Source: an uncultured Acidimicrobiales bacterium (GTDB lineage: Bacteria > Actinomycetota > Acidimicrobiia > Acidimicrobiales > SZUA-35). From it: a stretch of DNA of 64,000 nucleotides. The position numbers and the translations under genes are program-made. Below the pieces are notes generated by a model. That model was not told where the DNA came from and searched no databases. It saw nothing but the letters and a program-made list of their open reading frames with translations. Below are positions 17,800-26,384 of the stretch, one piece after another. The DNA is taken from the NCBI GenBank assembly GCA_937922805.1, contig CALAJV010000018.1:62001-126000 (forward strand). The letters are read 5' to 3'. Numbering within the stretch: position 1 is the stretch's first letter; every line of letters begins with the position of its first letter.

Positions 17800-18783
17800 C
17801 TAGATGTTCCGACGGTCGACTATGACTTCGTAGCCTGGTGACTCCGGTTCATCATCGACTATCTCGGCCGGAAATCCGGGCGCCAGCACCTGCAGGCCAG
17901 TGGCATCTTCGAGACGTCGAATAACGTTTGGAGACCACTCTCTCATTCCATACCGTTCGGCCGCGTCAGCGACCATGCGGATCATCAAAGGAGAGAGTTC
18001 CAGGGGTACCTCAGCGGCGTCAGCGACTGATTGAAAGAGCGAAAGATCTTTGAGGACAAGGTCCATGGTGAAGTTGATGTCACGACTCCCATTGAGGATG
18101 ACCTGACTTTCGGTTTCATGTACGAACGAGTTTCCGGATGAAATCTTGATGGCTTCGTAGGTGGTCGCCAAGTCAAGACCGGCAGCAGTCGACGTAACCA
18201 ACGCCTCGGTGAGCGACAGCAAATTGGCGGTTGCTAAGTAGTTGGTCATCACTTTTAGCACCGAGGCTGAACCGAGCGGACCGGTGTGTAATACCCTTCG
18301 GCCCATCTTTGTGAGTAACGGCAAAAGTTGATCGAATGCTGGCCGCTCACACCCAGCAAAAATGGCGATATTGCCAGTAGCAGCTCGGTGACAACCACCA
18401 GAGACTGGGCAATCGACTGGGGACCCGCCGAGATTCGAGACCTTTTGGCCAATACGGGCAACTTCGTCTTTGTCGGTTGTGCTCATCTCGGCCCACACCA
18501 TGCCAGGCTGGAACCCCTCCAGCACGCCATTGGCTCCTTCCATCACCTGGGCGCTGATAGCCGGACTAGGAAGACAGGTGATGACAACGTCGACTGACTC
18601 TGCCAACTCTCGCGGGCCAGCGCACCAGCGGGCACCTCCAGCGACTAGAGCGTCGGCAGCGGCGGAATCAATATCGTAGACCGCTAGATCGACGCTGTTT
18701 CGGAGCAAACTTCCCGCCAGCTTTCCGCCGACGTTTCCAAGACCTATGAATCCAACTCGCATTCCGGTTTCAGTATCGCTCAT
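17800..18783 (-). CDS. NAD(P)-dependent beta-hydroxyacid dehydrogenase (3-hydroxyisobutyrate type)
   Basis: 327-aa cytosolic oxidoreductase. The N-terminal Rossmann domain has GFIGLGNVGGKLAG followed by YDID; the substrate loop is DCPVSGGCHRA; and the catalytic lysine lies in GSASVLKVMTNYL. The C-terminal helical domain follows, and overall length matches the family (~290-320 aa). The start is the ATG at 18783, preceded by AGAAAGAGGGCGAAC; longer in-frame extensions run through the MFS gene and are rejected. The gene overlaps the MFS stop by 14 nt, so the transporter and dehydrogenase form one operon. Family members oxidise 3-hydroxyisobutyrate, tartronate semialdehyde or similar; the exact substrate cannot be told. 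Confidence 0.85.
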   Translation of the reverse strand: MSDTETGMRVGFIGLGNVGGKLAGSLLRNSVDLAVYDIDSAAADALVAGGARWCAGPRELAESVDVVITCLPSPAISAQVMEGANGVLEGFQPGMVWAEMSTTDKDEVARIGQKVSNLGGSPVDCPVSGGCHRAATGNIAIFAGCERPAFDQLLPLLTKMGRRVLHTGPLGSASVLKVMTNYLATANLLSLTEALVTSTAAGLDLATTYEAIKISSGNSFVHETESQVILNGSRDINFTMDLVLKDLSLFQSVADAAEVPLELSPLMIRMVADAAERYGMREWSPNVIRRLEDATGLQVLAPGFPAEIVDDEPESPGYEVIVDRRNI

Positions 18784-20032
18784 GTTCGCCCTCTTTCTGT
18801 TGAACGTTATTAAGGACAACGACCGTAGTTGCTGCGATGAGCGAAAGCACCGCGAATCCGATGAAGGTGGCTTCGAGTCCCCAAACCGAGTCGGCCACCA
18901 ACCCGGCCAAGGTAGGACCGAGAGTGAGAGCGGTGCCATAGATGATGGTTAGAGCGCCCAAAGCAACAGAGAACGACCTGCTCTCGAGATAGTCCCGCAC
19001 GTATGCTGCTACCAGAACGGGAAACGTGAACGAGAACGCCCCGTATAAAGCGATCGAAATGGAGCTGAAGGGTTCGCGTCCGATAAGGGCTAGCAATGAC
19101 GCCAAGCCAATGCCAACCATCGCCAACATCAAAATGGGCTTTCGACCAATTCGATCTGAGGCCCAACCTAGGCTCACTGCTCCCAAGACCGCGGCTAGCC
19201 CAAGAAGTGAAAACAAGTTTGTTGTGTGTTCGGGGCTATAGCCCTGCTCTTTGACTAGCAAACCAAAAAATGGAGCGAAGGCGGAAACAACTATGCCGAA
19301 GATCCAATATGCGGTTGCCAATACAACCCACCGAGGAACCTTAGACAGGTGGATCAAGCTACTACCGCCGGCCACCGCCGACGTAGCTGGCAGAGTCAAA
19401 GACCAAACGATCACCATGATGGTCGCACCGAAGAACGTGGCGCCAATCCAGGTTGGTCTCCATAGCTCTGGATCCGAAGCGAGATGTCGGGCCAGGTTTG
19501 TGCCTTGGCCCGATATCAAAATGCCTAAACCCATCATGGATGAGAGGAAACCCATCACTACTCCCCGGCGGTGTGAAGCAACAGCACTGGTAGCAATAGC
19601 CGGAGCCGACATCCAAATTCCAGCGCTGCCAAGTCCAGCGAGAATTTGGCCCAGCATCAGAACCAAAAGAGAGCCAGCGACAGCTAAGACCGCGAATCCG
19701 ATGGTTGCCACAGATATTCCACTGACCAGCAGTTGCTTCGGCTCGACTGAGCCAGCGATGAAGGTCACGGTTACCACCCCAATCAAGTAGGCAAAGAAGT
19801 TGGCGCTACCCAGGTAGCCAGACTGGCGATAGTTCTCCAGTAGCTCTGATTCGATAGCGGGCAACAGTATCGGCAACGTCGATCGAGCTAGGGCATGCGA
19901 AATGATGGCAGCAAGACCCATGGCCAGAATGGTCGGCACCGCTGCCGACACATTTGATTGGTCGCTTGCTAATCCGATGCTGCTACGTGCCCTGGCTTTG
20001 CCGATTTGGTTCATATCGTCCGTCGGTGCCAC
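18770..20032 (-). CDS. MFS transporter
   Basis: 420-aa integral membrane protein with about twelve hydrophobic helices. A family A-type loop is visible (WASDRIGRKPIL, between TM8 and TM9). The N-terminal 25 residues are polar. Substrate is likely a small carboxylate, judged only from the co-transcribed beta-hydroxyacid dehydrogenase. The start is GTG 20032 or ATG 20014 (MNQIGKAR); neither has a strong ribosome site. It is divergent from the SDR gene starting at 20126, with ~93 bp between them holding both promoters. Confidence 0.85.
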   Translation of the reverse strand: MAPTDDMNQIGKARARSSIGLASDQSNVSAAVPTILAMGLAAIISHALARSTLPILLPAIESELLENYRQSGYLGSANFFAYLIGVVTVTFIAGSVEPKQLLVSGISVATIGFAVLAVAGSLLVLMLGQILAGLGSAGIWMSAPAIATSAVASHRRGVVMGFLSSMMGLGILISGQGTNLARHLASDPELWRPTWIGATFFGATIMVIVWSLTLPATSAVAGGSSLIHLSKVPRWVVLATAYWIFGIVVSAFAPFFGLLVKEQGYSPEHTTNLFSLLGLAAVLGAVSLGWASDRIGRKPILMLAMVGIGLASLLALIGREPFSSISIALYGAFSFTFPVLVAAYVRDYLESRSFSVALGALTIIYGTALTLGPTLAGLVADSVWGLEATFIGFAVLSLIAATTVVVLNNVQQKEGEHERY

Positions 20033-20125
20033 GCTCAGGAGCGTAATCGTGTTCGGATGGAACTGACAGATGCGCCAGACTTGGGCGTCGAACGACGAGT
20101 CGACAACGACAGGAGATTCTTAGGA

Positions 20126-20893
20126 ATGGGATTAAGTCGATCGGTAGAAGGTCTTGGTGTCCTCGTAACGGGCGCCGGCTCAGGAATGGGACGGGCCACT
20201 GCAAAAGTGTTTGCCGAGGTGGGAGCGTCAGTTGCAGTGACTGACATAGATGGTGATGCGGTGGAAGCCGTTGTGCAAGAAGTCGTTAGAGATGGTGGTG
20301 TTGCCAGCGGTTGGGTGATGGACGTATCGGACCAAAACCAAGTTGAGAAGGTTGTGGACGGTGTTGCAGCCAAATTCGGCCAGCTCGATATTGTGATTAA
20401 CAATGCCGGAATCTCCAAATTTGTTGCCATTGATTCGAACGAATACCTCGACGCATGGACCACGTGCCTTGATGTGTTGGTCACCGGCCAAATCCGAGTC
20501 ATCCGGGCTGCTCTCCCCCACCTGCGGCAATCGGATTGCGCCCGGATCGTCAACATTGCCTCGACCGAGGGATTGGGAGCAACAAAGTTCGCCAGCGCAT
20601 ACACCACAGCTAAACATGGTGTGATCGGATTGACACGATCGCTCGCGGTAGAGCTCGGAGGTGAAGCTATCACGGTCAACTGCATCTGTCCTGGTCCAAT
20701 CAACACTGGCATGACAGCTTCGATTTCTGACGCCGACAAGGCAGTTTTCGCTCGGCGCAGAACCGCTCTCGGCCGATACGGCGAACCGGAGGAAGTAGCC
20801 CATGCGACCTTAAACTTTTGCCTTCCGGCATCCCGATATATAACCGGAGCAGTACTTCCAGTTGATGGCGGACTGACGATTAAGAACGCCTAG
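20126..20893 (+). CDS. SDR-family oxidoreductase
   Basis: 255-aa classical short-chain dehydrogenase. Cofactor motif VTGAGSGMGRA, then NNAGIS, catalytic Ser in NIASTEG, YTTAKHG (Tyr and Lys), and the C-terminal PVDGGLTIKNA. The Asp after beta2 (TDIDG) favours NAD+. The start is the ATG at 20126: AGGAGA lies nine bases before it, and the resulting length is typical; a TTG 40 codons upstream would add a non-homologous extension. It is probably the first gene of a two-gene SDR unit with the one at 20956, divergent from the MFS/dehydrogenase operon. Substrate unknown. Confidence 0.85.
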   Translation: MGLSRSVEGLGVLVTGAGSGMGRATAKVFAEVGASVAVTDIDGDAVEAVVQEVVRDGGVASGWVMDVSDQNQVEKVVDGVAAKFGQLDIVINNAGISKFVAIDSNEYLDAWTTCLDVLVTGQIRVIRAALPHLRQSDCARIVNIASTEGLGATKFASAYTTAKHGVIGLTRSLAVELGGEAITVNCICPGPINTGMTASISDADKAVFARRRTALGRYGEPEEVAHATLNFCLPASRYITGAVLPVDGGLTIKNA

Positions 20894-20955
20894 AGCTGCG
20901 GAGCTACCTGTTGACGGCATCGATTTTGACCAAGGTTTAAGACTAAGGTCGGCTG

Positions 20956-21828
20956 ATGAAAACGTACAACGAGAAACTCGCAGTTATAACTGGCGGTGGC
21001 ACCGGGATGGGTCGAGAACTAGCAGTTGCCCTGGCAAGCCAGGGCGCTCATTTGGCTCTTTGCGATATTAACGACGAAACCCTCGAAGAGACTGTAGGGA
21101 TCTGCCGACAGGTTGCTCCAACGGTGCCCATCTCCACCTATCGCTGTGATGTCTCGAATGAAGATGAAATTCTCGGTTTTCGTGATCACACGGTCACTTC
21201 CCACAACACCAAACACATCAATTTGTTGTTTAACAATGCTGGCATCGGTGGACTTGGCTCTATGTTCGATGACCGTGACGCTTGGGAGCGGACGTTTAAC
21301 GTCTGCTGGTTTGGGGTTTACTACTCGACTCGGGCCTTTCTCGATTTGCTGGCCGAGGCCGATGAAGCGCACATCGTCAATACCAGTAGCATTAACGGAT
21401 TCTGGGCCTCAGTAGGTCCGTCGCGAAGCCACACCGCTTATTCGGCGGCCAAGTTCGCAGTCAAAGGCTTTACCGAAGCCCTGATCAATGACTTGCGCCT
21501 GAACGCCCCAAATATCAAGGCCTCGGTTGTGATGCCAGGCCATATCGGAACCGACATCGTAAGCAATTCGGGCCAAGTCCTCGGGGCAGAATCGACGGCG
21601 GAACGAACCGAGGCGGCTGCGTCGTTTCGAAACTTAGCGCCAACGACCGCTAAGCAGGCAGCTGACATTATTCTCGACGGGGTTTTGGCCGGCCAGTGGC
21701 GGATTTTGGTTGGAGAAGATGCAGAGATTCTTGATGGTTTGGTCCGCGATGACCCAGAGCGAGCCTATGAGCCCGAGTTCGTCGAGCGGATTCACAAAGC
21801 TGGGATACTGGAAGGCCTTGTTCAGTGA
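20956..21828 (+). CDS. SDR-family oxidoreductase
   Basis: 290-aa SDR. Motifs: ITGGGTGMGRE, CDIND (NAD preference), FNNAGIGG, NTSSINGFWA and YSAAKFA (Ser, Tyr, Lys catalytic set). A C-terminal extension (~215-290) is longer than in its upstream neighbour and contains a conserved-looking PTTAKQAADIILDGVLAGQWRILVGEDAE, as in the group of actinobacterial SDRs with ~285 aa. It follows the first SDR by 62 bp in the same direction. Substrate unknown. Confidence 0.85.
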   Translation: MKTYNEKLAVITGGGTGMGRELAVALASQGAHLALCDINDETLEETVGICRQVAPTVPISTYRCDVSNEDEILGFRDHTVTSHNTKHINLLFNNAGIGGLGSMFDDRDAWERTFNVCWFGVYYSTRAFLDLLAEADEAHIVNTSSINGFWASVGPSRSHTAYSAAKFAVKGFTEALINDLRLNAPNIKASVVMPGHIGTDIVSNSGQVLGAESTAERTEAAASFRNLAPTTAKQAADIILDGVLAGQWRILVGEDAEILDGLVRDDPERAYEPEFVERIHKAGILEGLVQ

Positions 21829-21945
21829 GACTTGTCGGATTAAATCGTTCGGTGATCTTCGGTGGTAGTCGGCTACGCTCAAGCCCCAGTGATCTGATTG
21901 TGGTCTAGCCAACCGGGCTAGCATAGGCTTTGGAGGCGTCGGCAT

Positions 21946-22131
21946 ATGTGGGAGTACAAGTTCATCGAGTCTGACGCCGTTGCCAAGCCAGGCACATTCA
22001 AAACCAAGACGACCGAAGATTTCGAGGCATACTTCAACGCTCTCGGGCGTGATGGTTGGGAAATCATCGCCCTTGATTTTTCTGATATCAAGACTGTTTT
22101 CTATGGAGTAGCGAAGCGTCCGCTTCGCTAA
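21946..22131 (+). CDS. Small DUF4177-like protein
   Basis: 61-aa protein beginning MWEYKFIES with the pattern (W-E-Y-K, then GRDGWEIIAL, then YGVAKRPL) of DUF4177, a small beta-alpha fold of unknown function. The start is supported by GGAGG nine bases upstream. The last codons and stop lie inside a perfect 10-bp inverted repeat that is probably its terminator. It stands alone between the SDR pair and the convergent luciferase-like gene. Confidence 0.75.
   Translation: MWEYKFIESDAVAKPGTFKTKTTEDFEAYFNALGRDGWEIIALDFSDIKTVFYGVAKRPLR
22109..22130. terminator. Hairpin overlapping the stop of the DUF4177-like gene
   Basis: TAGCGAAGCG and CGCTTCGCTA are perfect arms around a 2-nt TC loop and include all but the last base of the TAA stop. 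A short ATTT follows on the plus strand. It lies between convergent genes and could terminate both, but a clear U-run is missing. Confidence 0.5.
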
Positions 22132-22170
22132 TTTGGAGCTACGTAGTTGCGAGCGCAGCCGAAGTTCTAC

Positions 22171-23187
22171 CTAGTTCGTTGAGGCTCGAGCCTTGTCGTG
22201 ATCCTGCCAAACTGTAGAGACAATCTCTAAGCTGGCTAGGCGCTCGTCCAAGCTATGAGTCGCGGTATAAATCATTACTTCGCTTGCACTGGTCTTTGCT
22301 TGAAGCTGAGTCAAACCTTCCTGGACTACTGCCCCATCACCGAGGATCGATGAGCTCGGCATCGACATAGCGTTTTCGAAGTCGGCGTGCTCGGTTGCTA
22401 GTTGCGGTGACAGTATTGGAATGAGCCGACCGGTGCGCATACCATATCGGCGGAGCTTGGCTGGTCGGGCGAGGTACTCCGCTTCTTCGCAGGTGTCAGC
22501 GGCGATTACAGAACCGGTCACAATTACGTATGGCTCGGCTAGAGCAGGAGACGGCTCGAAAAACTCTCGGTAGATTGAAACCGCCTCGACTGTCCCACCC
22601 ATATCGAAGTGATGAGCAAAGGCGAACGGAAGCCCTAGCACTCCGGCTAGCTGGGCGCTGAATCCGCTGGAGCCAAGCAAAACAACTGAGGGCGAGGTCT
22701 GCTGGTTTGGAGTCGGTTGGAAGCGATCCCACATGCCGCTGTTTCGTCTTTGGTCACCGAGAAGCCCCATGACCTGGATCAGGTCGTTTGGAAAGTCCTC
22801 TGCTGACTCGTTTGCGCCCCGAATGGCCACAGCAGTGGCTCTGTCGGTACCAGGCGCTCTTCCAATACCGAGATCGATTCGTCCGGGATAGAGCGCTTCA
22901 AGCAGTGCGAATTGCTCGGCAACGACGAGAGGCGCATGGTTTGGCAGCATCATGCCACCAGAGCCAACTTTGATCGTCTTGGTATGGGCGGCCAAGTGGG
23001 CCATTAAGACCGGAGGGCTGGTGCTGGCCACCGTAGCCATGTTGTGATGTTCAGCGACCCAGAACCGGGTGAAGCCCAAACTCTCAGCGTGCTGAGCGAG
23101 CGTAGTGGTGGCCTGCAAAGCCTCAGCCGACGACTGACCATCAGGGACCATAGCTAAATCAAGTAGGGACAACGGAATGTTTGACAT
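22171..23187 (-). CDS. LLM-class flavin-dependent oxidoreductase
   Basis: 338-aa cytosolic luciferase-like monooxygenase (bacterial-luciferase TIM barrel). The N-terminal part has LSLLDLAMVPDG, the conserved RFWVAEHHNM, then KVGSGGMMLPNH and DLGIGRAPG, and a middle LLGSSGFSAQLAG. These are the signature of the MsnO8/YwcH-type LLM group. It uses reduced FMN and O2. It lies alone, convergent with the DUF4177-like gene. The specific substrate is unknown. Confidence 0.85.
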   Translation of the reverse strand: MSNIPLSLLDLAMVPDGQSSAEALQATTTLAQHAESLGFTRFWVAEHHNMATVASTSPPVLMAHLAAHTKTIKVGSGGMMLPNHAPLVVAEQFALLEALYPGRIDLGIGRAPGTDRATAVAIRGANESAEDFPNDLIQVMGLLGDQRRNSGMWDRFQPTPNQQTSPSVVLLGSSGFSAQLAGVLGLPFAFAHHFDMGGTVEAVSIYREFFEPSPALAEPYVIVTGSVIAADTCEEAEYLARPAKLRRYGMRTGRLIPILSPQLATEHADFENAMSMPSSSILGDGAVVQEGLTQLQAKTSASEVMIYTATHSLDERLASLEIVSTVWQDHDKARASTN

Positions 23188-23313
23188 TGCTTGTAAGTAT
23201 TGTGCCTTTGCCGCGATTGTGCGAACACGGAACCTCCGCTACCCGCCCACGGCCACCATATGGGTATCAACTCGCTGCCAGCGAATCGGAGACACCAGGT
23301 TTGGCTGCGGGGC

Positions 23314-23347
23314 AAAAAAGTGGGGTGCCTGTTTCGGCACCCCACTT
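23314..23347 (-). terminator. Intrinsic terminator of aqpZ
   Basis: Arms AAGTGGGGTGCC and GGCACCCCACTT (23318-23329 and 23336-23347) pair perfectly around the loop TGTTTC. Read on the minus strand the stem is followed by a T6 run (forward aaaaaa at 23314-23319). It lies ~70 bp after the aqpZ stop and ~130 bp before the luciferase-like gene. A second imperfect stem (23376-23410, CCCGTCGA/TCGACGGG) lies between it and aqpZ. Confidence 0.85.
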
Positions 23348-23418
23348 CTCCAAGATATTCAGATTCCTAGATATTCCCGTCGACGGTGGACTCTGTCGAC
23401 CATCGACGGGTGCGAGTC

Positions 23419-24174
23419 CTAGGCTTCGTCGTTGTCGTTGTTTAGCACGGCGTTGTGAATGATGCCGCCGATGACAGCGCCCACAATTGGGGCAACCCAG
23501 AACACCCAAAGTTGGCTGATCGGTGTCGTTGCACCGTCACCAAAGATTGCCGCAACCACTGCTTGAGAGGTTGAACGAGCAGGGTTGACGCTGGTGTTGC
23601 TAATCGGGATCGATACCAGGTGGATCAAGGTCAGACACAAGCCAATTGCCAAGCCGCCCATTCCAGGTGCCGCTTTCTTCGCGGTGGCACCGAGAATCAC
23701 GATCAGGAAGATAGCGGTCAATACAGCCTCAGCGATAAATACCGATGCGAGGTTGTATCCGTGGGGTGAAAACTCACCGAACCCATTTGTGGCGAATGTG
23801 CCAGCCCCATCAGAAATGCCATCCCATCCATCTTGGCCGCTCTTGATTCCGTACAAGACGAACGCAGCAGCGAGACCACCGAGAACCTGGGCCACGATGT
23901 ACTGAATGACGTTTGCCGGCGAGAACTTACCAGCAGCAGTCAGACCCAGCGTTACGGCTGGATTGAAGTGACCACCAGAAATATGACCAAAGGCGTAGGC
24001 GCCAGTAACAACAGTAAGACCGAATGCCAACGCAACACCAAGGTAACCAATACCGAGGTAGTCGTTGCCACCCTCACCGTTCAAAACCTGAGCAGCGAAT
24101 ATGGCAGAGCCACAACCGCCAAGTACTAACCACAGAGTTCCGAAGAACTCCGCTGCCAATGCTTTAATATTCAA
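23419..24174 (-). CDS. aqpZ: Aquaporin Z, water channel
   Basis: 251-aa membrane channel with six helices and the two half-helices. The NPA motifs are HFNPAVTLG and SVNPARSTS. The segment [17 protein letters not shown] matches the AqpZ selectivity filter positions: His in HLVSIP, Thr in NTS, and Arg after the second NPA, which favours water over glycerol. The start is a TTG with GGGAGAAG seven bases upstream. It ends in a clear intrinsic terminator. Confidence 0.93.
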   Translation of the reverse strand: MNIKALAAEFFGTLWLVLGGCGSAIFAAQVLNGEGGNDYLGIGYLGVALAFGLTVVTGAYAFGHISGGHFNPAVTLGLTAAGKFSPANVIQYIVAQVLGGLAAAFVLYGIKSGQDGWDGISDGAGTFATNGFGEFSPHGYNLASVFIAEAVLTAIFLIVILGATAKKAAPGMGGLAIGLCLTLIHLVSIPISNTSVNPARSTSQAVVAAIFGDGATTPISQLWVFWVAPIVGAVIGGIIHNAVLNNDNDEA

Positions 24175-24421
24175 TGTCTTCTCCCTAGTTTGTCGACATA
24201 ACTGTGACGCCCCTGCCGCCCATGAGTCGCGGATTGCAACACGCCATTGCGGCCAAAACCGCCAAAGAATCTAGTGTTTTAGCCGTTAGCAGCCATTTTA
24301 GGCAATTTTTACCTGTGGCTCCAGTTAAACGGAGAAACGCCTTGCAGGTGTCGTAAACCGTGATCAGCAAAAGAGGCGATCTAAACGGACCGAAAGGCGC
24401 CAAATCGGCTTGTTTCGGTCC

Positions 24422-25276
24422 CTACAGGCCTGGACTGAGTGGAAACAAATCAGGGAAATCAGCTGATCGTTTCTCCGTCGAGGCCATAAATGCCTCGGCC
24501 ATGTCGTCGGTATCAAACATGGCGGCATTCCAATTGGCAATGTACTCAAGCCCTTCAGCTACTGAATGATCGCGACCAAAGTTCATTGACTGTTTGGTGC
24601 CCCAGATTGCCATTGGACTCTTGGTGGCTATTTCAGCAGCTATCGCTAACACGCCTTCTACTAACTCTTGTTGAGTTGCGAACGTTTGGTTTACGTATCC
24701 GGCGGCTTGGGCCTCCTCAGCTGACCAGCGACGTCCGGTGAACGCTAGTTCTCTGACGATGCCCTCAGCGATGAGTTTTGGCATTCGTTGTAGCGTGCCG
24801 ACGTCTGCGGTCATCCCGATATTTATTTCGGCGATTGAGAAAAATGCGTTTTCAGTTGCATATCTCATGTCACAAGCGCTGACCATATCGATGGCTCCGC
24901 CGACACAAGCGCCCTGGATAGCGGCCAAGACCGGCACCCGGGCATGTTCTAGACAGGAAAAACTGTCCTGTAGCTTCAACGCCGTTGATCGAAATCGTTC
25001 ATTGCGACGACTCCGGAACTTAGCTGGGTCACCTTCAGACGACTGGCCGACAGTGTCGTTGGTGGCGAAAACTTCGAGATCCATTCCTGAACAAAAGTGT
25101 TTGCCTTCTCCCGACAACACGATGGCACGAACGTTGCCGGTGGCAGAAAGCTCGTTCACAATCTCTGGAAGCTCTCGCCAAAAGCTGCGAATCATCGAAT
25201 TCGCCTTCTCCGGTCGGTTCATCCTTATATGCGCAACCTTGTTGTCGATCTCCAATTCGAAGCATTCGTATCCCAT
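24422..25276 (-). CDS. Enoyl-CoA hydratase/isomerase family protein
   Basis: 284-aa crotonase-fold enzyme. It has HIRMNRPEKANSM at the start, the oxyanion-hole segment LSGEGKHFCSGMDLEVF and then a second, IQGACVGGAIDMVSACDMRYA. The position of the second catalytic Glu reads EINIGMTAD (E of SIAEIN). The start is ATG with GGAGG five bases upstream. It stands alone, upstream of nothing obviously linked. It probably acts on an acyl-CoA, either as hydratase or isomerase. Confidence 0.85.
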   Translation of the reverse strand: MGYECFELEIDNKVAHIRMNRPEKANSMIRSFWRELPEIVNELSATGNVRAIVLSGEGKHFCSGMDLEVFATNDTVGQSSEGDPAKFRSRRNERFRSTALKLQDSFSCLEHARVPVLAAIQGACVGGAIDMVSACDMRYATENAFFSIAEINIGMTADVGTLQRMPKLIAEGIVRELAFTGRRWSAEEAQAAGYVNQTFATQQELVEGVLAIAAEIATKSPMAIWGTKQSMNFGRDHSVAEGLEYIANWNAAMFDTDDMAEAFMASTEKRSADFPDLFPLSPGL

Positions 25277-25418
25277 TCAGACCTCCAACTAGTTCCTGTC
25301 ACCTATTCCAGCATTTCTAGGTTCTCACATAAGTGCGAGCTCGGTCTAACTCTGGATACGCATGAGCCAGAGCAAGCCGAGGATTGATTTCAGGACCAGC
25401 TTGAGGATCCGAAGCTGG

Positions 25419-26198
25419 TCAGGCTTTGAGTTGGCGAACAGTTTCCATCCACCCAAGACTTTCTGCTGTCGGCCCGACCGGCTTATATTCAGCCCCCACG
25501 TACCCGTCGTAGCCCAACTTGTCTAGCTGAGTCAGAAACACTGGATAGTCAACCTCGCCCTTGTCAGGTGATCCCCGGTCAGGAACCGATGCAATCTGTA
25601 CGTGGCCGATGAGGTCGAAGTATTCAGTGACCTTTTCGACTACGTCACCGCCCTCCATTTTCTGGGTGTGATAGCAGTCGAACAAGATGTTGATATTCGA
25701 CGCACCGACATTTGCGATGCATTGAGCCGCTTGATCAAGGTAGTTCAAGAAGTACCCGGGATTGTCCTCGGTGTTCAGCGGCTCAATGAGCACGCCAACG
25801 CCGAATTCCTCGCCCTTCTCAGACGCGTATCGCAGATTCGACTCGTAGGTTTGCGTTGCCTTCGTCCCGTCAGCTACTCCAGCCAATATGTGGACAAATT
25901 TGCACGACGTGTCAGCTGCGTACGCCAAGGCTTTATCGATTGCAGACCTTGCTTCGGGCTCGCGGTCGGCGACGGCAGCCAGCCCAAAATCGCCTTGGGC
26001 TAGGTCGCCGGCCACAGTGTTTAGGGAAATCATTGGAATCTGGAGCAGCTCCAGCTTCAAGGCGACATCAAGAGCATGGGTGATGTAGGGCCAATGAACC
26101 TCAACCGCATCGAACCCTGCTTCGGTAGCAGCATCGATCGCGTCAAGCAGATCAAGCTCTGGCCACAAGTAGCCGAGGTTGGCTGAAAGCTTAATCAT
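25419..26198 (-). CDS. Hydroxypyruvate-isomerase-like TIM-barrel protein
   Basis: 259-aa xylose-isomerase-like TIM barrel. Metal-binding and core motifs match the Hyi group: LIEPLNTEDNPGYF (first metal Glu), FDCYHTQKMEG, GHVQIASVPDRGSPD and GAEYKP (last metal Glu). Length fits Hyi (~260). The reaction would interconvert hydroxypyruvate and tartronate semialdehyde or a related 2-oxo sugar acid. The ATG is supported by GAGG seven bases upstream. A tartronate-semialdehyde-type reductase could be the beta-hydroxyacid dehydrogenase at 17800, but the genes are 6 kb apart. Confidence 0.85.
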   Translation of the reverse strand: MIKLSANLGYLWPELDLLDAIDAATEAGFDAVEVHWPYITHALDVALKLELLQIPMISLNTVAGDLAQGDFGLAAVADREPEARSAIDKALAYAADTSCKFVHILAGVADGTKATQTYESNLRYASEKGEEFGVGVLIEPLNTEDNPGYFLNYLDQAAQCIANVGASNINILFDCYHTQKMEGGDVVEKVTEYFDLIGHVQIASVPDRGSPDKGEVDYPVFLTQLDKLGYDGYVGAEYKPVGPTAESLGWMETVRQLKA

Positions 26199-26384
26199 GG
26201 AAAGCCTCAGGTCTAGAAAATACGAGTTGCAAATGCATCCGGCGGATGAACCTCAGGTAGCTAGTCGGTGGGGGCGACGCAATCTTCAAATCACTACTGT
26301 TTGCGGACGATAGCACCATCTGAGCTTGCTCCGACAAACGTTGACGGTTGAAAAGTCGCGTTCAGCGATTTTGGTGCTAGTTCT

